Positions 1 to 11,798 of a DNA stretch of 64,000 nt are shown here, piece by piece. The notes beneath the pieces are model-generated. The model worked only from the letters and a program-made list of their open reading frames with translations. It was not told the origin of the DNA and did no database searches. The DNA is taken from contig JAUCBJ010000732.1 of assembly GCA_032718475.1 (NCBI GenBank), positions 1-64,000 on the forward strand. Direction: 5' to 3'. The translations under genes were made by a program, and so were the position numbers. The DNA is from Nemertoderma westbladi (Eukaryota > Xenacoelomorpha > Nemertodermatida > Nemertodermatidae). The number at the start of each line of letters is the position of its first letter. Within the stretch, counting starts at the first letter, position 1.

Positions 1-839
1 TTGCGCGTATTGCAGACTCAATAACTTGCACATTTTTGCGGTTTGCCCTCAATTTATGACTCAATGGCACCATTGTCAACTAAAGGGACGCGCCAGTTTC
101 GATTGCCCTTTTTAATCACGATTTGGAAAGCGTAGATGAAATGATCACACTACGTTACATCAGAGCTTGGGAAGCGAACGCTGATTTACATTGTGATTCG
201 CGCCATCGTTATTATCCTGGACGCACTTACGAAGGAGTTTATGCGTTCCATCCTTATCTATTCGCTTCTGTCGAACAGAAATCACGCATATCGAGTTACG
301 AACTACTGAAGCGCGTCGGAGAATGTATTTCAACCAAGTTCGTACGCAAATTTCTCAGGAGTGTTAATCCTAGCGACCTTCATTCCTATAGCTTAATCAA
401 TTATATCCATCAGGACCCGGACTATGGAGACTTATTTGTTAACTCACACCCCGAGTTACAGGAAGTATATCGATGGCCTTATGAATACCGAGCCTGCGAA
501 CGCGAGTTGGAAAGAACCATTAAACCCCGGAGGTTTCTAACTGCCTATGGTCCACCCACGGCTCTCGTTCAGACCACTCGTAAAGGACCCGTAAGAGCGG
601 CTGTCTTAAAACGAGCTCTCAAAGCCGTTAGACCCCTCTCCCCCGACGTTGATGTCAATCAACCCGGTACTTCGACTGGCGGATACACCGACCATAATCC
701 TACACCCTCTGATGCAATCATATTGCACCCTTCACCCAGGAGTTATAGCCCTCCTTGTAAAGTGGCTCGCCCCAAAGAGAAAAAGACTCTGGCTAGCTTT
801 AAAAAACTGCGTAAACGCCGTCCGCGTAAGAAAGACTAA
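1..839 (+). pseudogene. ORF3 of copy C, C-terminal part, frameshifted
   Basis: This corresponds to the last ~280 codons of the third ORF of the retrotransposon (compare 25024-25860 on the minus strand). The open part begins near 123 at a TTG that is not a plausible start; similarity continues upstream to base 1 through the zinc-knuckle region. An extra T in the T-run near 107-113 shifts the frame. The knuckle is also damaged: its first Cys reads Trp and its His reads Arg compared with copy B. The C-terminus keeps the proline/serine-rich stretch and a lysine/arginine tail (KKLRKRRPRKKD). Function unknown; a relic. Confidence 0.75.
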
Positions 840-906
840 CTGTTTAGAGTATTTACGTATATTAGAAACTGTGATTTTGTATATTTTATAGACTCAAATC
901 CCATTT

Positions 907-917
907 TCTGGGAGCGG
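907..917 (+). other. polypurine tract of copy C
   Basis: The purine-rich TCTGGGAGCGG directly precedes the 3' LTR. The same tract precedes the 3' LTRs of copies A and B. This is the expected position for the primer of plus-strand DNA synthesis. Confidence 0.6.
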
Positions 918-2175
918 TGTAAAAGCTTCTGTGGGATATAACTGGCCCTTTTGCTTTGCAATCCAGTTTCCCCCCAGGCGCTGGAATACTCTAAAAAGCT
1001 CTCTAACTATATATATATCCCCCTCGCCCGCAAGGTACCGTTATAGGTGTTTTAACGGACATAAAAGTCATTCTTCTATATACGTGCTTTGGCGGACATG
1101 GTAAGGCAAAAAACCCGCAATGCACCGAATACCCTGGCACAGCTTAACCTTGATGATTCAGATTACGACATCTAACAGCTGGTTGCTGACATGGAAACGG
1201 CCATTGGACACATGGTTCTTTGTTTAGCTTAACAGCCAATCAGAGCGATTTTTTCTGTCGATGTGGAGATTTTTTGGCAGATCGTGCTGGGAGTGTTCAG
1301 TCTTACTGTTTTTTCTTGATACTGTTGTGTTGTTTCTATCTAGGCCAGGAACACCGGCTCTAGAGTCAATTCGTTTAAGACTTTTAGAAGAAACATTAGT
1401 AGGCTTAAGATTATAGAGCGTATAACTGTTATCGGTCCATATCAGTTCAATTCATAACATATCATATCTTAACCTACCGTCTTAATGCTTTTTACTGTTG
1501 TCATATTTTGTATCAGTTGGTTGAATATTATTTGGAGAACATTTATAAAGAACCCAAATTTCCCAATTTTCTTGATACACTACAGGTTAGAGAGACAGGT
1601 TACATATAGCGATTGCGACTTATATTATTGTGGTTTGTAGTGAATTTAATGCTATTTGATAAGCACTACATGAGTCAGTTGCTGTTCTCTTTATATATGA
1701 TAAAATTCATTGACGGTCGGCAAATTAGTGAGCAGTATTGTGTGTTACCGGTAGTGTGCCTGATTGTTACTGATAACTAAGCATTTCCTAAAGAATGCGC
1801 CTCATACGTGAATCATAAGCCTTACCGACTTACCGTTGTGATTAGTATAAGTCATATCTCTGTTTACCTAGATAGAGCGCCACGTCCTAAAGGAACTGTT
1901 AATATTTCCCGAAAGTGAATAATATTAGTCAGAAATTATTTATTAACGATCAATCGAATAATACAGTAAGCTTACACTGCAATAATAATCTAAGCCCTCA
2001 GAATCCAGTCTCCCGGGTATATCCAGCGGGTGAATGGACGCGCACTAGGCTGGCTTCTGCTAATGTTGTGTTTATTGGTATTAAATATTTGTCAACTTCT
2101 AAAGTCTATTTATAAACCAAAAGACATATAAATTTTGGCATGTTAAACTGCTAAAGGTCTTCAAAAGCGCGTACA
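918..2175 (+). repeat. 3' LTR of copy C
   Basis: The LTR begins TGTAAAAGCTT after the purine tract and ends AAAGCGCGTACA. It aligns in reverse complement with the LTRs at 3181-4398, 15235-16434, 23756-24945 and 40527-41716. Shared blocks include CAGCCAATCAGAGCGAT (CCAAT box at 1236-1240) and the GGAACTGTTAATATTTCCCG block near 1890. The 5' third differs strongly from A and B. Confidence 0.8.
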
Positions 2176-2812
2176 CGCTGAATCGATTGAAAGTAATATA
2201 GAAGCCTGAAGACTGAGTGGTTCGCCATTTTTGGAGCACCAAAATTAGGGCGTGGCACTTCAAATTTTGAAAAATACGAGATTCGGAAAATATACCAAAA
2301 TTGAAATTTTAACGAATTTATATAGGTTTTCCAGACCGCTGAATCGATTGAAAGTAATATAGAAGCCTGAAGACTTAGAAGTTAGCCATTTTTTGAAATC
2401 AAAACTTTAGTGTTTTTTCCGAATAAAGTAATTATGAAAATTTGAAGTGCCACGCCCTAATTTTGGTGCACCGAAAATAACGTACACAAAGGATTTGAGG
2501 CTTCTATATTACTTTCAATCGATTCAGCGCTCCAGAAAAACTATAAAATTAATTTGAAATCAAAACTTTAGTGAATTTTCCGAATCTCGTATTTTTCAAA
2601 ATTTGAAGTGCCACGCCCTAATTTTGGTGCACCAAAAATGGCGAACCACTAAGTCTTCAGGCTTCTATATTACTTTCAATCGATTCAGCGCAAGAGAAAA
2701 CCTATAAAAATGCTTCGAAATCAGAACTTTAGTAAATTTTCCGAATAAAGTAATTTTGAAATTTTAAAGTGCCACGCCCTAAATTTGGTGCTCCAAAAAT
2801 GACGTACCACTA
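2176..2812. repeat. inverted satellite, ~160-bp unit in both orientations
   Basis: A unit beginning CGCTGAATCGATTGAAAG occurs forward at 2176 and 2337. Its reverse complement ends at 2529 and 2690, and a partial reverse unit runs to about 2812. Each unit carries the block GTGCCACGCCCTAATTTTGG or its complement. The layout is two forward units facing two and a half reverse units, so the transcript or single strand could fold into a long hairpin. No coding potential. Confidence 0.7.
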
Positions 2813-2819
2813 CACTTAC

Positions 2820-3149
2820 ATACTTGTATAGAGCATTAGAGTGATCCAAACCAATAAAAATAAATAAAAATAGCCCAAACATAAATAATTACTAAATCAC
2901 GAATGACTTTGTAAAATTCGAAAATTTCAAAAAATTTGGTGCTAGAGACCAAATTTTGAGGTGGCACCCACATCGAAAAGTAGAAATCCAATTGCAACGG
3001 CGTTTTTTGCAAAAGATGCGGCATTAAATTTGGCTAATTCTCACAAAAAATTGGGCCGGTACGTAAGGTGGTTGCATAGTTACAGCAACTAAAAACTAGG
3101 AAGGGGCCGATTCGCCCCCCCCCCCCCCCCCCAGTGGTAATAGGGTTAA
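2820..3149. mobile_element. fragment of TTAA-flanked piggyBac-like nonautonomous element, right end
   Basis: The stretch has a 'ttggtgctagagacc' motif like the internal repeats of the element at 17486-19046. It then has a GGGCCGATTCG/poly-C tract (about 3112-3132) and ends AATAGGG followed by TTAA at 3146-3149, the mirror image of the CCCTATT terminus at 17490. The left boundary is unclear. Membership in the piggyBac group is inferred from TTAA flanks and CCCT termini only; no transposase is seen. Confidence 0.45.
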
Positions 3150-3180
3150 ACGTATGGTATTTTATTGCATTTGAATTTAT

Positions 3181-4398
3181 TGTTCGCGCTTTTAGACTCT
3201 TAGCAGTTTAACCCGCTAATTTTAGGTGTCTTCTAGTCTTAGTTTATAAATAGACTTTAGCTTATAACAAGTATTTGTTACATGTACGATATAAAGTTAC
3301 ACTAGCTGAAACCAGCCTATGCGCGACCATTCACCCACTGTTAAGGGAGACTGGATTCAGAGGCTCTGACCTTATTGCGGTGTAGGCCTACTGTACTATT
3401 CGATTGATCGTTAATATAATCTCTGACAAATAATATTTACTTTCGGGAAATATTAACAGTTCCTTTAGGACGTGGCGCTCTAAGTATATAAACAGAGTTA
3501 TGACTTACACTAAACACAACGGGATGGCTAATGATTATCGTATAAGGTGCATTCTTTAGGAGAAGCTTTGTTATCTGTCAAACTCATACACACTACCGCA
3601 CAATACTGCACACTGATCTGTCGACCGTCACTGAATTTGATCATATATAAAGAGAATAACAACTGACACCTGTAGGTATTATGAAATAGCATTTAATTCA
3701 CTTCAAAACCACTATAATGTAAGTCGCAGTTGCTACAGGTCACCGGTCTCTCTAACCTTCAGTATATCAAGAAGATTGGGGTTTTATGATTATTCATTGA
3801 TATTCTCCAAATATAACAACATATTCATCAACTTCTAACAATTAATAACCGACAGTAAATAGCAGTAAAATAATGCGGTGAAAAATGGCTTGATATGAGC
3901 CGATGTTCTGAGTTGGCTAGGTTTGCATTGACTTGATATGGTTTGGTTTGATATGATATGAGGTTTGATATGATAACAGTTATACGCTTCTATAATCAAA
4001 GCCGTCGAATGTTTGTCTAAAGTCTGAAACTAAGAATAATTCCAAAGCCGATGTTCTGGGCTCAGGAAAGGTAAACACAACTACTGCCTGAGTACACAGA
4101 CTTGCTCGGTATACATAGCTCCTTTCCAAGAAAAATGAAAATCGCTCTGATTGGCTGAGCCTAGCTGAGCCGAACAAAGAACACAGAGCACAAGGGAAAG
4201 TTCCACGTGTACAGCAAATCAGCTGGTAGATGTCGGCATCTCCAGAGTATTCCAGCGCATTGCGGAGAAAATTGCTTGTTATGTCCGCTAATGCACACAT
4301 GCAGACATAGCGGGTAAAAATGGCTTTTTATGTCCGCTAAAACCTACACGGTATATTGCGGAGAAAAATGGCTTGCTATATCCGCAAAAGCTTTTACA
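3181..4398 (-). repeat. 3' LTR of copy A
   Basis: In the sense direction it begins TGTAAAAGCTTTTGCGG and ends AAAGCGCGAACA. It matches 15235-16434 almost throughout, with an extra 18 bp near 4048-4065. Iterated GCGGACATAA-type motifs lie at the 5' sense end (4260-4390), and an inverted CCAAT box (ATTGG) at 4150-4154. Confidence 0.92.
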
Positions 4399-4408
4399 CC
4401 ACTCCCAG
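4399..4408 (-). other. polypurine tract of copy A
   Basis: The sense sequence CTGGGAGTGG lies immediately before the 3' LTR, in the same place as in copies B and C. Confidence 0.6.
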
Positions 4409-4476
4409 AAAATGGGATTTGAGTCTATAAAATATATAAAATCACAGTTTCTAAAATATAAGAATACTCTAAACAG

Positions 4477-5961
4477 TTAGTCTTTCTTGCGCGGACGGCG
4501 TTTACGTAGTTTTTTGAGGCTAGCAAAAGTCCTTTTCTCTTTGGGGCGAGCGACTTTACTAGGAGGGCCACAACTCCTGGGTGAAGGGTGCAATACAATT
4601 GCATCAGAAGGTTTAGGGTTACGGTCGGTGTCTCGTCCAATTCGATATGCTTCTCCTCGAGCTGATTTTCCTCCGCTTGCCGTTGGATGTATTCGTACAA
4701 AACTCTCGCGGAGAATAGGGTCATCCTTCTTAGAGATTCTGGATTTCCCGATCAAACTGAGATAAAGCTAATTCGTTTACCGCTTGGACTTGCTACTGCA
4801 ATTTACGTTTATCTGAACAGGCGTAGGTTCCTTTTCTGATCTTTTGTAGAATAGCGTCTAACGCGTTTCGTACAACGCTCTCCTCCACCTTGGTGACAGG
4901 TTGTATCGGTGTTAAACCGGGACGATTATACGGGTTAAACGGCAATATTAAATGTCCGCGTCCCAGTCCAGCTAGGTGGGATGGGCGAATATCTAGGGAG
5001 CCCACAACCGGAGTGCCACCGACTAATTGTTAGGGTAACACTAGATATCCGTCATACTATTAGGATCAAGAGTCTGAGGTCTCATTAGGGAATGAGGAGG
5101 TCTGATCGAGTATTCCGGAACTCTGATCATCGGTTTATTTAAGGATCGTCTGAGTCGAACGAGCATAGGTGATACGTCAAACAAGTTTCGCTCGAAACTC
5201 CCGTAAGTATAGCGAGTAAAACTGTGTTTAGCGCAACGTTTCCGCGGATGTTTATGTCTTTCCGTTTGTTGGTTGGGTCTAGGGCATTCATCGCAATAAT
5301 ACCAAAGACGCACGTCTTGTAGGGGAAACGCGAGTGATCTTTCTCCACTTTTACAATATTCCTCCATCTGTTCGAAGCTATCCGGTACAACAGGTAGCGG
5401 TCGATCGGCGGTAAGATACATCATAGTGAAATAGAGGTGTTTGAGTTCTATCATAGGGTCAGGATGTATACCTTGAGGATATCGAGTTTCTAGATTTTGT
5501 TGACTGGCAATATTGAGATAGGTTTCTCTCAAGAATTCCCGATATTCGCTGAAGTTACTGCGTTTATCCGGCTCTTCAACGTCTTCTCTTTCGAGTCGGT
5601 TTCGAATAGAATTCTCATGTTCGATTCTCGGTTTATCGTTCCGACTCCGCTGGGTATGATATTTAAATAGAACCATTTCCCCTTTGGTGTATATATCGTC
5701 CATATCGTGTAAATCGATAGGATGACCAGTAGTTAAGAGGTCCATATACGTACCATTACGCTGCGTATATCGAGCGGTGAATTTTCTATTGTCCAATTCA
5801 CGTGGGAATTGTTCCTTGGACATTGGCGGTTCGATATAACGACCATCGTCCTCCGTAGTAGCTGGACTAGCATCGCCGCGTATTAAGCTATCAACAAACG
5901 CTTGTAACGGTAAGGTATATCGCTCCCTGATACCAAAATCATCTTCTATCAACTCAGTCAT
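4477..5961 (-). pseudogene. ORF3 remnant of copy A (N-terminus, coiled-coil fragment and C-tail)
   Basis: The first 306 codons (5961-5041, starting ATG with MTELIEDDFGIRERY) match the start of ORF3 in copy B and read through the position where B has its first TGA. The frame is lost near 5030, where a short piece is missing. A 70-residue piece (5005-4793) and the coiled-coil end follow in other frames. Near 4630-4645 the sequence jumps to the last ~50 codons, ending in the basic RKRRPRKKD tail at 4477. The whole zinc-binding region is gone. This is a broken copy of a gene of unknown function. Confidence 0.8.
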
Positions 5962-5964
5962 CGT

Positions 5965-7350
5965 TGCTATATGAGTTTATCAATATTATAATTAATTATA
6001 TTAGGCTAGCGGGCGTTGCTGCCTACCCCTCACTGCCCCCGGACAGTGCAAGATCCTCAGCGCTGATGTACTGTCGCCGCCGTGTCTATCGCCAACGTAG
6101 TAGCTACACAATGACAACAATACTCAGCGCGAGTCACTCCACTGTCCGTCCCAAGGGCCAAGATTTACTTCAGGTTCTTGCTACAGAGGTAGGGCTACTT
6201 TCACAATTGCGACTCGCTAACTGTAAACACACCTTAGTAGTAACATTCACCTACAAACGCACAAATTCCACGCAACTGTCACAAATTGTACACATTCTGT
6301 CACACATTCGGGTCATTTGTCAGTTAGTCAAGTGCCTTCCAGAATGTCACGTTATTATTATGTATCCCTGGATACTAGCAGTGTGCTATCTATTCCGTAT
6401 GTTATTCAATGGGCAAGTTCTTATTGTTCTTTTTACTCGCTTCTAATTCTAGCGTGGCTGTTGCTATGGTGACATTATGGAAAGCTAGCAATAGAATTAG
6501 GGTAATTCTCATGCATACAGATCTGGGATGCTATTTAATAGTAATTCTTTAATTGTCAATATCCCTCTTTATATAACATTTTACGAATTTTATCGGCTAT
6601 TGACTATATATTGGAGATTCTCGCACACTAATACTCTTAATAGGGTGAATCTCCGCTCCCATGATCTATTAATTAGTGGAATTTTGGGAATGTTATAAAT
6701 TGTATAAATGACAATTTATCAAATTCATGAAAGAATATGAATTTAATTTATTCCCGTAGATTTTATTATTTAATATTAAAGGGACGCAATTTTATTCCAG
6801 AGCATGTCTGGGAACTAGGATCCTTAATTCTAGGAAATTTGTCTTTTTAAGAATATCGGTAAATTCTACGATATCTTAATCGACTAGAATTTTTAAAGGA
6901 TCAGAATTTTTACAGATTAGATTTTTATAAATATTAAATAATTAATATTTAAGATGGGCACCGAATTATTCCAGAACTTGTCTGGGGACATTAACCACTG
7001 ATTCTAGAATTTTGTCTTTCAAGTATATCGGTGGGTACCGCGATATTTTAATCGACTAGAATTACAGATGGTCAAAGGGTTTAACAGATTTATTTTGCGT
7101 TTTACGCTACTGTTAAAGGGACATCACGCTACTATATGTATTATTTAATATATGGTATGAGAGCAATATCGCACGAAGCAATGTCAGTGAGAAGAGGCAA
7201 GTTGTTTCCAAGGTCTACCCAGAGCTTGGTTTAGCCGAGACACGAGGATCTGAACTTTGCATTCCTAATACTCTGCCTACCAATAATACTTGAATATAGT
7301 AGGAGCTTTATTGTACTTTTAATAAGTACGGATATTTCATCTTACTGTAG
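5965..7350 (-). other. noncoding block between pol and ORF3, copy A
   Basis: About 1.4 kb without a plausible gene lies between the end of pol and the ATG of ORF3. The 160-codon plus-strand frame at 5964-6446 is not conserved and is antisense to the element. The block is strongly conserved with copy B (29281-30660). It contains two direct copies of a ~100-bp motif (6791-6890 and 6966-7062) that starts TTATTCCAGA and ends near CGATATCTTAATCGACTAGA. The position suits an internal promoter, splice acceptor or packaging element for ORF3, but nothing shows which. Confidence 0.5.
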
Positions 7351-8466
7351 TCACGTATTTATAATATGATACGGACGTCTAATTTCCGCCGTGGTAAGAT
7401 GAGGAGGCCATTCATCCTCTTCCTTACTTAGGAAGTCGGGTCCACCTAACCAGTCTGGAGTATCTATTAGTTCTTGTGGAGTTGCTCCCCTGGAGGCGAT
7501 GTCGGCTGGATTAATCGCCCCAGGGCAATGTCTCCATTGATCTATCTTCGTGCGACTAAGTATAATGGCTACTCTGTTGGTAACGAAGACGCTGAACTGA
7601 CAGACTTCATTGGTTAGATTCTCCAACACGAGTAAAGCATCGGTCCAATAGACAGTTTTCTCCAGTGGATAGTCGATCTGTTCTGTTACATTCCGGCCGA
7701 TGGCTGTAGCGTATAGAGCCGCTTTTAACTCCGCTCGAGGAACTTTCAACTTGTTGTTTATCAAGGCCTTAGAGTTAACCAAGGCGACCTTAATTCCATC
7801 TGGAGTTTCAACTCTCAGGTAGGCTACTATGCCTATTCCCATGTCGCTGGCGTCTCCAAACACATGGAGTTGATAGGAATAAGTGGGGAGAACATGACCA
7901 AAATATGAATGGGAAATAATAAAGTTCTCGATGGGAGGTAGAGAATCTTCCCATTTCATCCACTTTTTTAATAGTTCTCCCTTAAGTGGATCGTCCCACG
8001 AGTGGTTTTCAAGCCACATTTGTTGTACTAAACTCCGAGCAATCAATATAACTGGGCTAATAAATCCCAATGGATCGAAATAAGTGCTCAGGATACTTAG
8101 ACAAATCCGTTTGGTGCGAACTAGATTATCTCGCTGTTTTAGTTGGAAAAACAGGATATCTCTCTCCGTGTCCCACTTCAAACCAAGTGTCTTAGTTTCT
8201 GGTAGATCGTCCTTGATAAGGTCTAGATCTTTAGTTCCTCGGACTTCTACCGGGATTGATTCCAGAAATTCCCGGGAGTTACTCGCGAATTTAGTTAATC
8301 TAAATCCACCTCTTTTCAAGCACTCTACTGTTCCTTTGGCGACATCAATGGCTTCTTCCACCGATGGGAGGGACTTTAAATTATCGTCCATGTATATATC
8401 CATGTATATGTTGTCTATAACTTCTTTGGAGAAGGTGTCCCGGTTGTCATCAGCAGTGGTGCGCAC
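7351..8466 (-). pseudogene. pol: pol of copy A: RT catalytic part and RNase H, integrase deleted
   Basis: This 371-codon segment continues the reverse transcriptase. It has the catalytic YMDD box about 25 residues in, the BEL/Pao thumb/connection region (DPLGFISPVIL) and an RNase H domain. The RNase H has FGDASDMGIG (first Asp), PRAELKAAL (Glu) and YWTDALLVL (Asp). The RNase H tail ITP-like stretch INPADIASRG is followed shortly by a junction near 7378, where the sequence jumps into the post-pol noncoding block, removing the zinc-binding, catalytic and DUF5641-like parts of integrase. It is separated from the upstream RT by a 10-bp loss relative to copy B that shifts the frame near 8466-8480. 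Confidence 0.85.
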
Positions 8467-8954
8467 TACTGAGCAGGGCTTGAGATGATCCCAAAAGCCT
8501 GGATGGTCATCCAGTACTCCACCGGTTTCTGGTTGAGGTCTGCTTCAGGCCACCACAGAAATCGTAGACTGTCGCGATCCCTTTCCAGCGCCTTAACTTG
8601 TAAGAACTTGCCTTCTATATCCGAAGCAAAAGCAATCGAATATTGTCGTAATCTTAAGAGTATTCCCAACAAGGATTGGAGTAAGTTGGGTCCCGGCAAT
8701 AACTCGGAGTTAAGGGATTGGCCCATGTAGAGAGCGGAACCGTCAAATACTACCCGGACTTCGTTGGGTTTACCGGGTTTAGGAACGTAATGATGTGTCA
8801 AATAGTACGTTCTCTCAGTTATGGGTGTTCTTTCCAGTACTCGCTCCGCGTATCCCTTGTCAATGAATTTCTTCAACTGGGTCTTGTACATTTCCTTAGC
8901 TGAAGTATTTACCGTAAGGCGTCGATGTAGTTGCGCAATTCTCTTCTCTGCCAA
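8466..8954 (-). pseudogene. pol: pol of copy A: N-terminal part of reverse transcriptase
   Basis: The segment matches the RT start of copy B. It includes YYLTHHYVPKPGKP, VRVVFDGSA (typical BEL/Pao RT fingers), LNSELLPGPNL and the motif around the first catalytic Asp, FASDIEGKFLQV. BEL elements usually read I-E-K-M-F after that Asp, so the family match is clear. It joins the upstream frame at a TGA (8958-8960) where copy B has CGA. It ends at a frameshift caused by 10 missing bases near 8475. Confidence 0.85.
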
Positions 8955-8957
8955 GGG

Positions 8958-11795
8958 TCAGTTGTTTATAAAATTGGGTTCTCGCCGTCGGAAAGGCAGA
9001 CCAATCTCATACCTACCCTGATCCTTAAGAAAACGTGTAGTTGTCTCCTGTATCTGCTTGGCTCTTTCTTCTTCTACCGATAGGGCCTTATCGTAGGAAT
9101 TGGGCTCTACAGCCTCTTGAGTAAAGAATCGTACGGCGTGTTCATCGCTAACCTTCGCATTGTAACGGTCGATTACTTCATTTAGTTCGTCGTTGTAATC
9201 GACGTGTCCCGATGGATGGACGAGTTGACACAGGTTCACTTGGTTTCGCCAAGTTTCACTTTCCGTAAGGAGGTCGATGGTATTCTCCTCGTCGAATAGT
9301 TGATGAATATCGTCATTATCTGAGGAGTATGGTATTCCCTCAAGTGAGTCGTCTCCCTCACTGGTTTCCCCTTCCCATTCACTCACCTGGTAAATTTGCT
9401 CCTTTGGTAGCCTTTCCATGAGTGTCCTACAGGAGGGACCAGTAAAGTACTTCTTTATAATAGTATAAGGGTTCACTATATAACTTTTGCTTACGCCGTG
9501 GACTCTCAACTGCACTATGGGAAATTCTCGGATTCCTACGTTGGAAGTTGGCATTTTCCAAGATGGTTGTCGGTCTGGAATAGTGAGGGGAAGCTCACTC
9601 TCGGTTTCTGTCTCATACGTAAGTGCTCGATACACTGCGGTGTTTATTAGATAACAGGATTCGTTTTCGTCGGAGAATTCATCTGTGTAGAATCCTTCCA
9701 TCTCAGAACTGAGGTCAGTGTCATTCACATCACTGAATTGGACATGTAGTTCAGACTCACTTACCTGACTCGGGTTGTTTCTTTCGAATTCGGTGTGCAA
9801 CAAAATATGATGTTTCGCGCCGCACTTCGCACACCTTGCGTCGGAGTAACAGGTTCGCCGTTGGTGTCCTTGTCTGAGACAATTATAACACAACCGCTTA
9901 TCCCACATGACTTCGCGTCTATCTTTTAGGGATTTCTTTAGGAACTCCTCACACACACTTAAACGATGGGGCCCATCGCACAACACACATTTTGGTTTGA
10001 TGTTACTTACTTTACCTTGGGTAATGTTATGCACACTTGTTCTTTCCTCGGGCTTTCTTCCATGAATTCTTTTAGGAGACGTGGGAGGAGTTTTTGTTGT
10101 ATATTCTCTCCTGTCACTGGTTCGAGACTTTAATTTACTTACGTCTTTTGGGGCTTTGTTGACATAGTAAGATCTTTCAGTGTCTCTCCCATTGCTCTCC
10201 TCTTGAGAGGTTTGGCTTTCGCCATCGTCTGTATAACACACTGGTGTTACTTTTCTCCTAGAGACGGGTTTCTCACTTACCTTATTTTCCGGTGTCTTCT
10301 CTCTGGACTGTTTTAGGAGTTGTAATCTTACCTCTCCTTCTAAGACTGACATGAGATCAGCCATGGTAGGGTCTCTTTGTTGCTGGTCCATCATATAGAG
10401 CACTTTCTTGTCCCAGCGAGTACCTACTCCACCCTTGGGCAAAGTAGAGGCTACGGCTTCAATAACTATGGAACTCTGATATTCATGAGACTTACCTAAC
10501 CAATCTAGTTGTCTACATATCTCCTGAATCTCATCGGAAAACTCGATAATCCCGCTGCTAAGGAACTTTCGGGGCGCTACCAATTTAGCATACAAATACC
10601 TAGCTATGTTTGTCCTATTACCATACCTGATGTTTAGTGTATTCCAAACTTGTCTTAATCCATCTGGGTGTCCAATAAACTTTAACGCCATTAACTTGGG
10701 AGGTCCTTCCAAACACTCGATGAGGAATCTAAGTTTCTCTCCGTTAGATAATACAGAGTTCTGTATGTTATCTTTGTAATATTCATTAAAAGGTAACCAT
10801 TTCATCTCATCTCCATTGAACTTGACGATTTCTCCCACCTTTACCGCTTGACGGGCTTCGGTTCTAGCCATTTGACGCGTAAAACTTTCTTGGGCCATCG
10901 TGTTATTCAATATCGAGTTATTGGTATATAAATTTCTCGGATTATGATCAGGTCTATATGGAATATCATTGTCAACAGGTTTATAATTACCATTAATAGG
11001 GTTTACTATAGGAGTTTCTACTTCACTAGCAGTATAGATGCGTGTAGGCTCCACACCTTGCGCATGAAATACTTCAGACCTAACAGGTTGACACATTGTT
11101 ACAGGGGGTGGTGGTATACCCTTTTGTATATTTACCAATTTATCGCGTTCTAACGCGATACTCTGCTGCACTTCTTGCAACTCTAACCTACTTTCTCTTA
11201 CTGTTCCCTTCAACTGCTGAACAGTCCCTTCCATCTCTCGGACTTGCTGTGAGGAACATACCTGGTGTTCCCTCAGCTTCCCGAGCAAGAGACCCATCTC
11301 CCGCCGTCCCTCAGCTACCCACTCGACCGCCGAAGTGGGAGTCGCCAACATAGTAGCGGGCGAGCGAGAGACGACGGGCGATAAATTCTTGATATCTCGC
11401 TCGGCGTCCAGGACGGGTTCGGACTCGGGAACAGTCCTACTGGGCACAGGTAGTTTAGTACTGTGCAAAGGGAATTTAGAGGTAGGTTCTGGAAGTACAG
11501 GGGTCTCTATCACAGAAGGGGTGGCTTCGAGAACCGGCCCAATTATTTCAGGCTCATCTACTATAGTAGGGAGTCTTTCTACTCTAATAATTTGGTCTGT
11601 AGGTTCTGTTCTACCTAAGTCTGTGCTAGCTAGTTGCCTTCTCACAGCTGGGGGCAAATTAGGCAATTTCTGACGGTGGGGCGTTCTTCTACGCCTACTG
11701 GAACGAGATCTATTTCCTCCACCTTCAGGATCTGTGGTATCGCCTTCATCAGATGATGTAAATCCCTGTCTTTTGGGAGTAGATCGACTTATCAT
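8958..11795 (-). pseudogene. gag-pol: gag-pol of copy A: gag core, zinc knuckles, protease deleted
   Basis: This 945-codon stretch of the fused gag-pol frame contains a Pro/Thr-rich linker and a DUF1759-like gag core (KFNGDEMKWLPFNEYYK, near residue 330). It then has Cys/His clusters CVLCDGPHRLSVC and CYNCLRQGHQRRTC followed by CAKCGAKHH. The protease is missing: after RVHGVSKSYIVN the frame passes through a few extra residues straight to the sequence that follows the protease in copy B, a loss of about 430 bp near 9450-9475. It ends at a TGA where B has CGA. The first ATG here is internal; the true gag start is at 13325. Confidence 0.85.
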
Positions 11796-11798
11796 CTG

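Larger units (their letters stand above)
1..2175 (+). mobile_element. BEL/Pao-like LTR retrotransposon copy C, 3' end only
   Basis: This is the 3' end of a third copy of the large retrotransposon family seen complete at 3181-16434 and 23756-41716, but in the opposite orientation. The window opens inside its third ORF, followed by a short untranslated stretch, a purine tract (about 907-917) and a 3' LTR starting TGTAAAAGC and ending GCGCGTACA. The rest lies outside the window. It abuts an inverted satellite at 2176, so it probably inserted into that satellite; the other target-site duplicate cannot be seen. Its LTR is visibly more diverged from A and B than the paired LTRs of A or B are from each other. 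Confidence 0.85.

Noticed and set aside
5964-6446. 160-codon plus-strand ORF
   Set aside because: It is antisense inside the conserved noncoding block of copy A, and the homologous part of copy B does not keep the frame.
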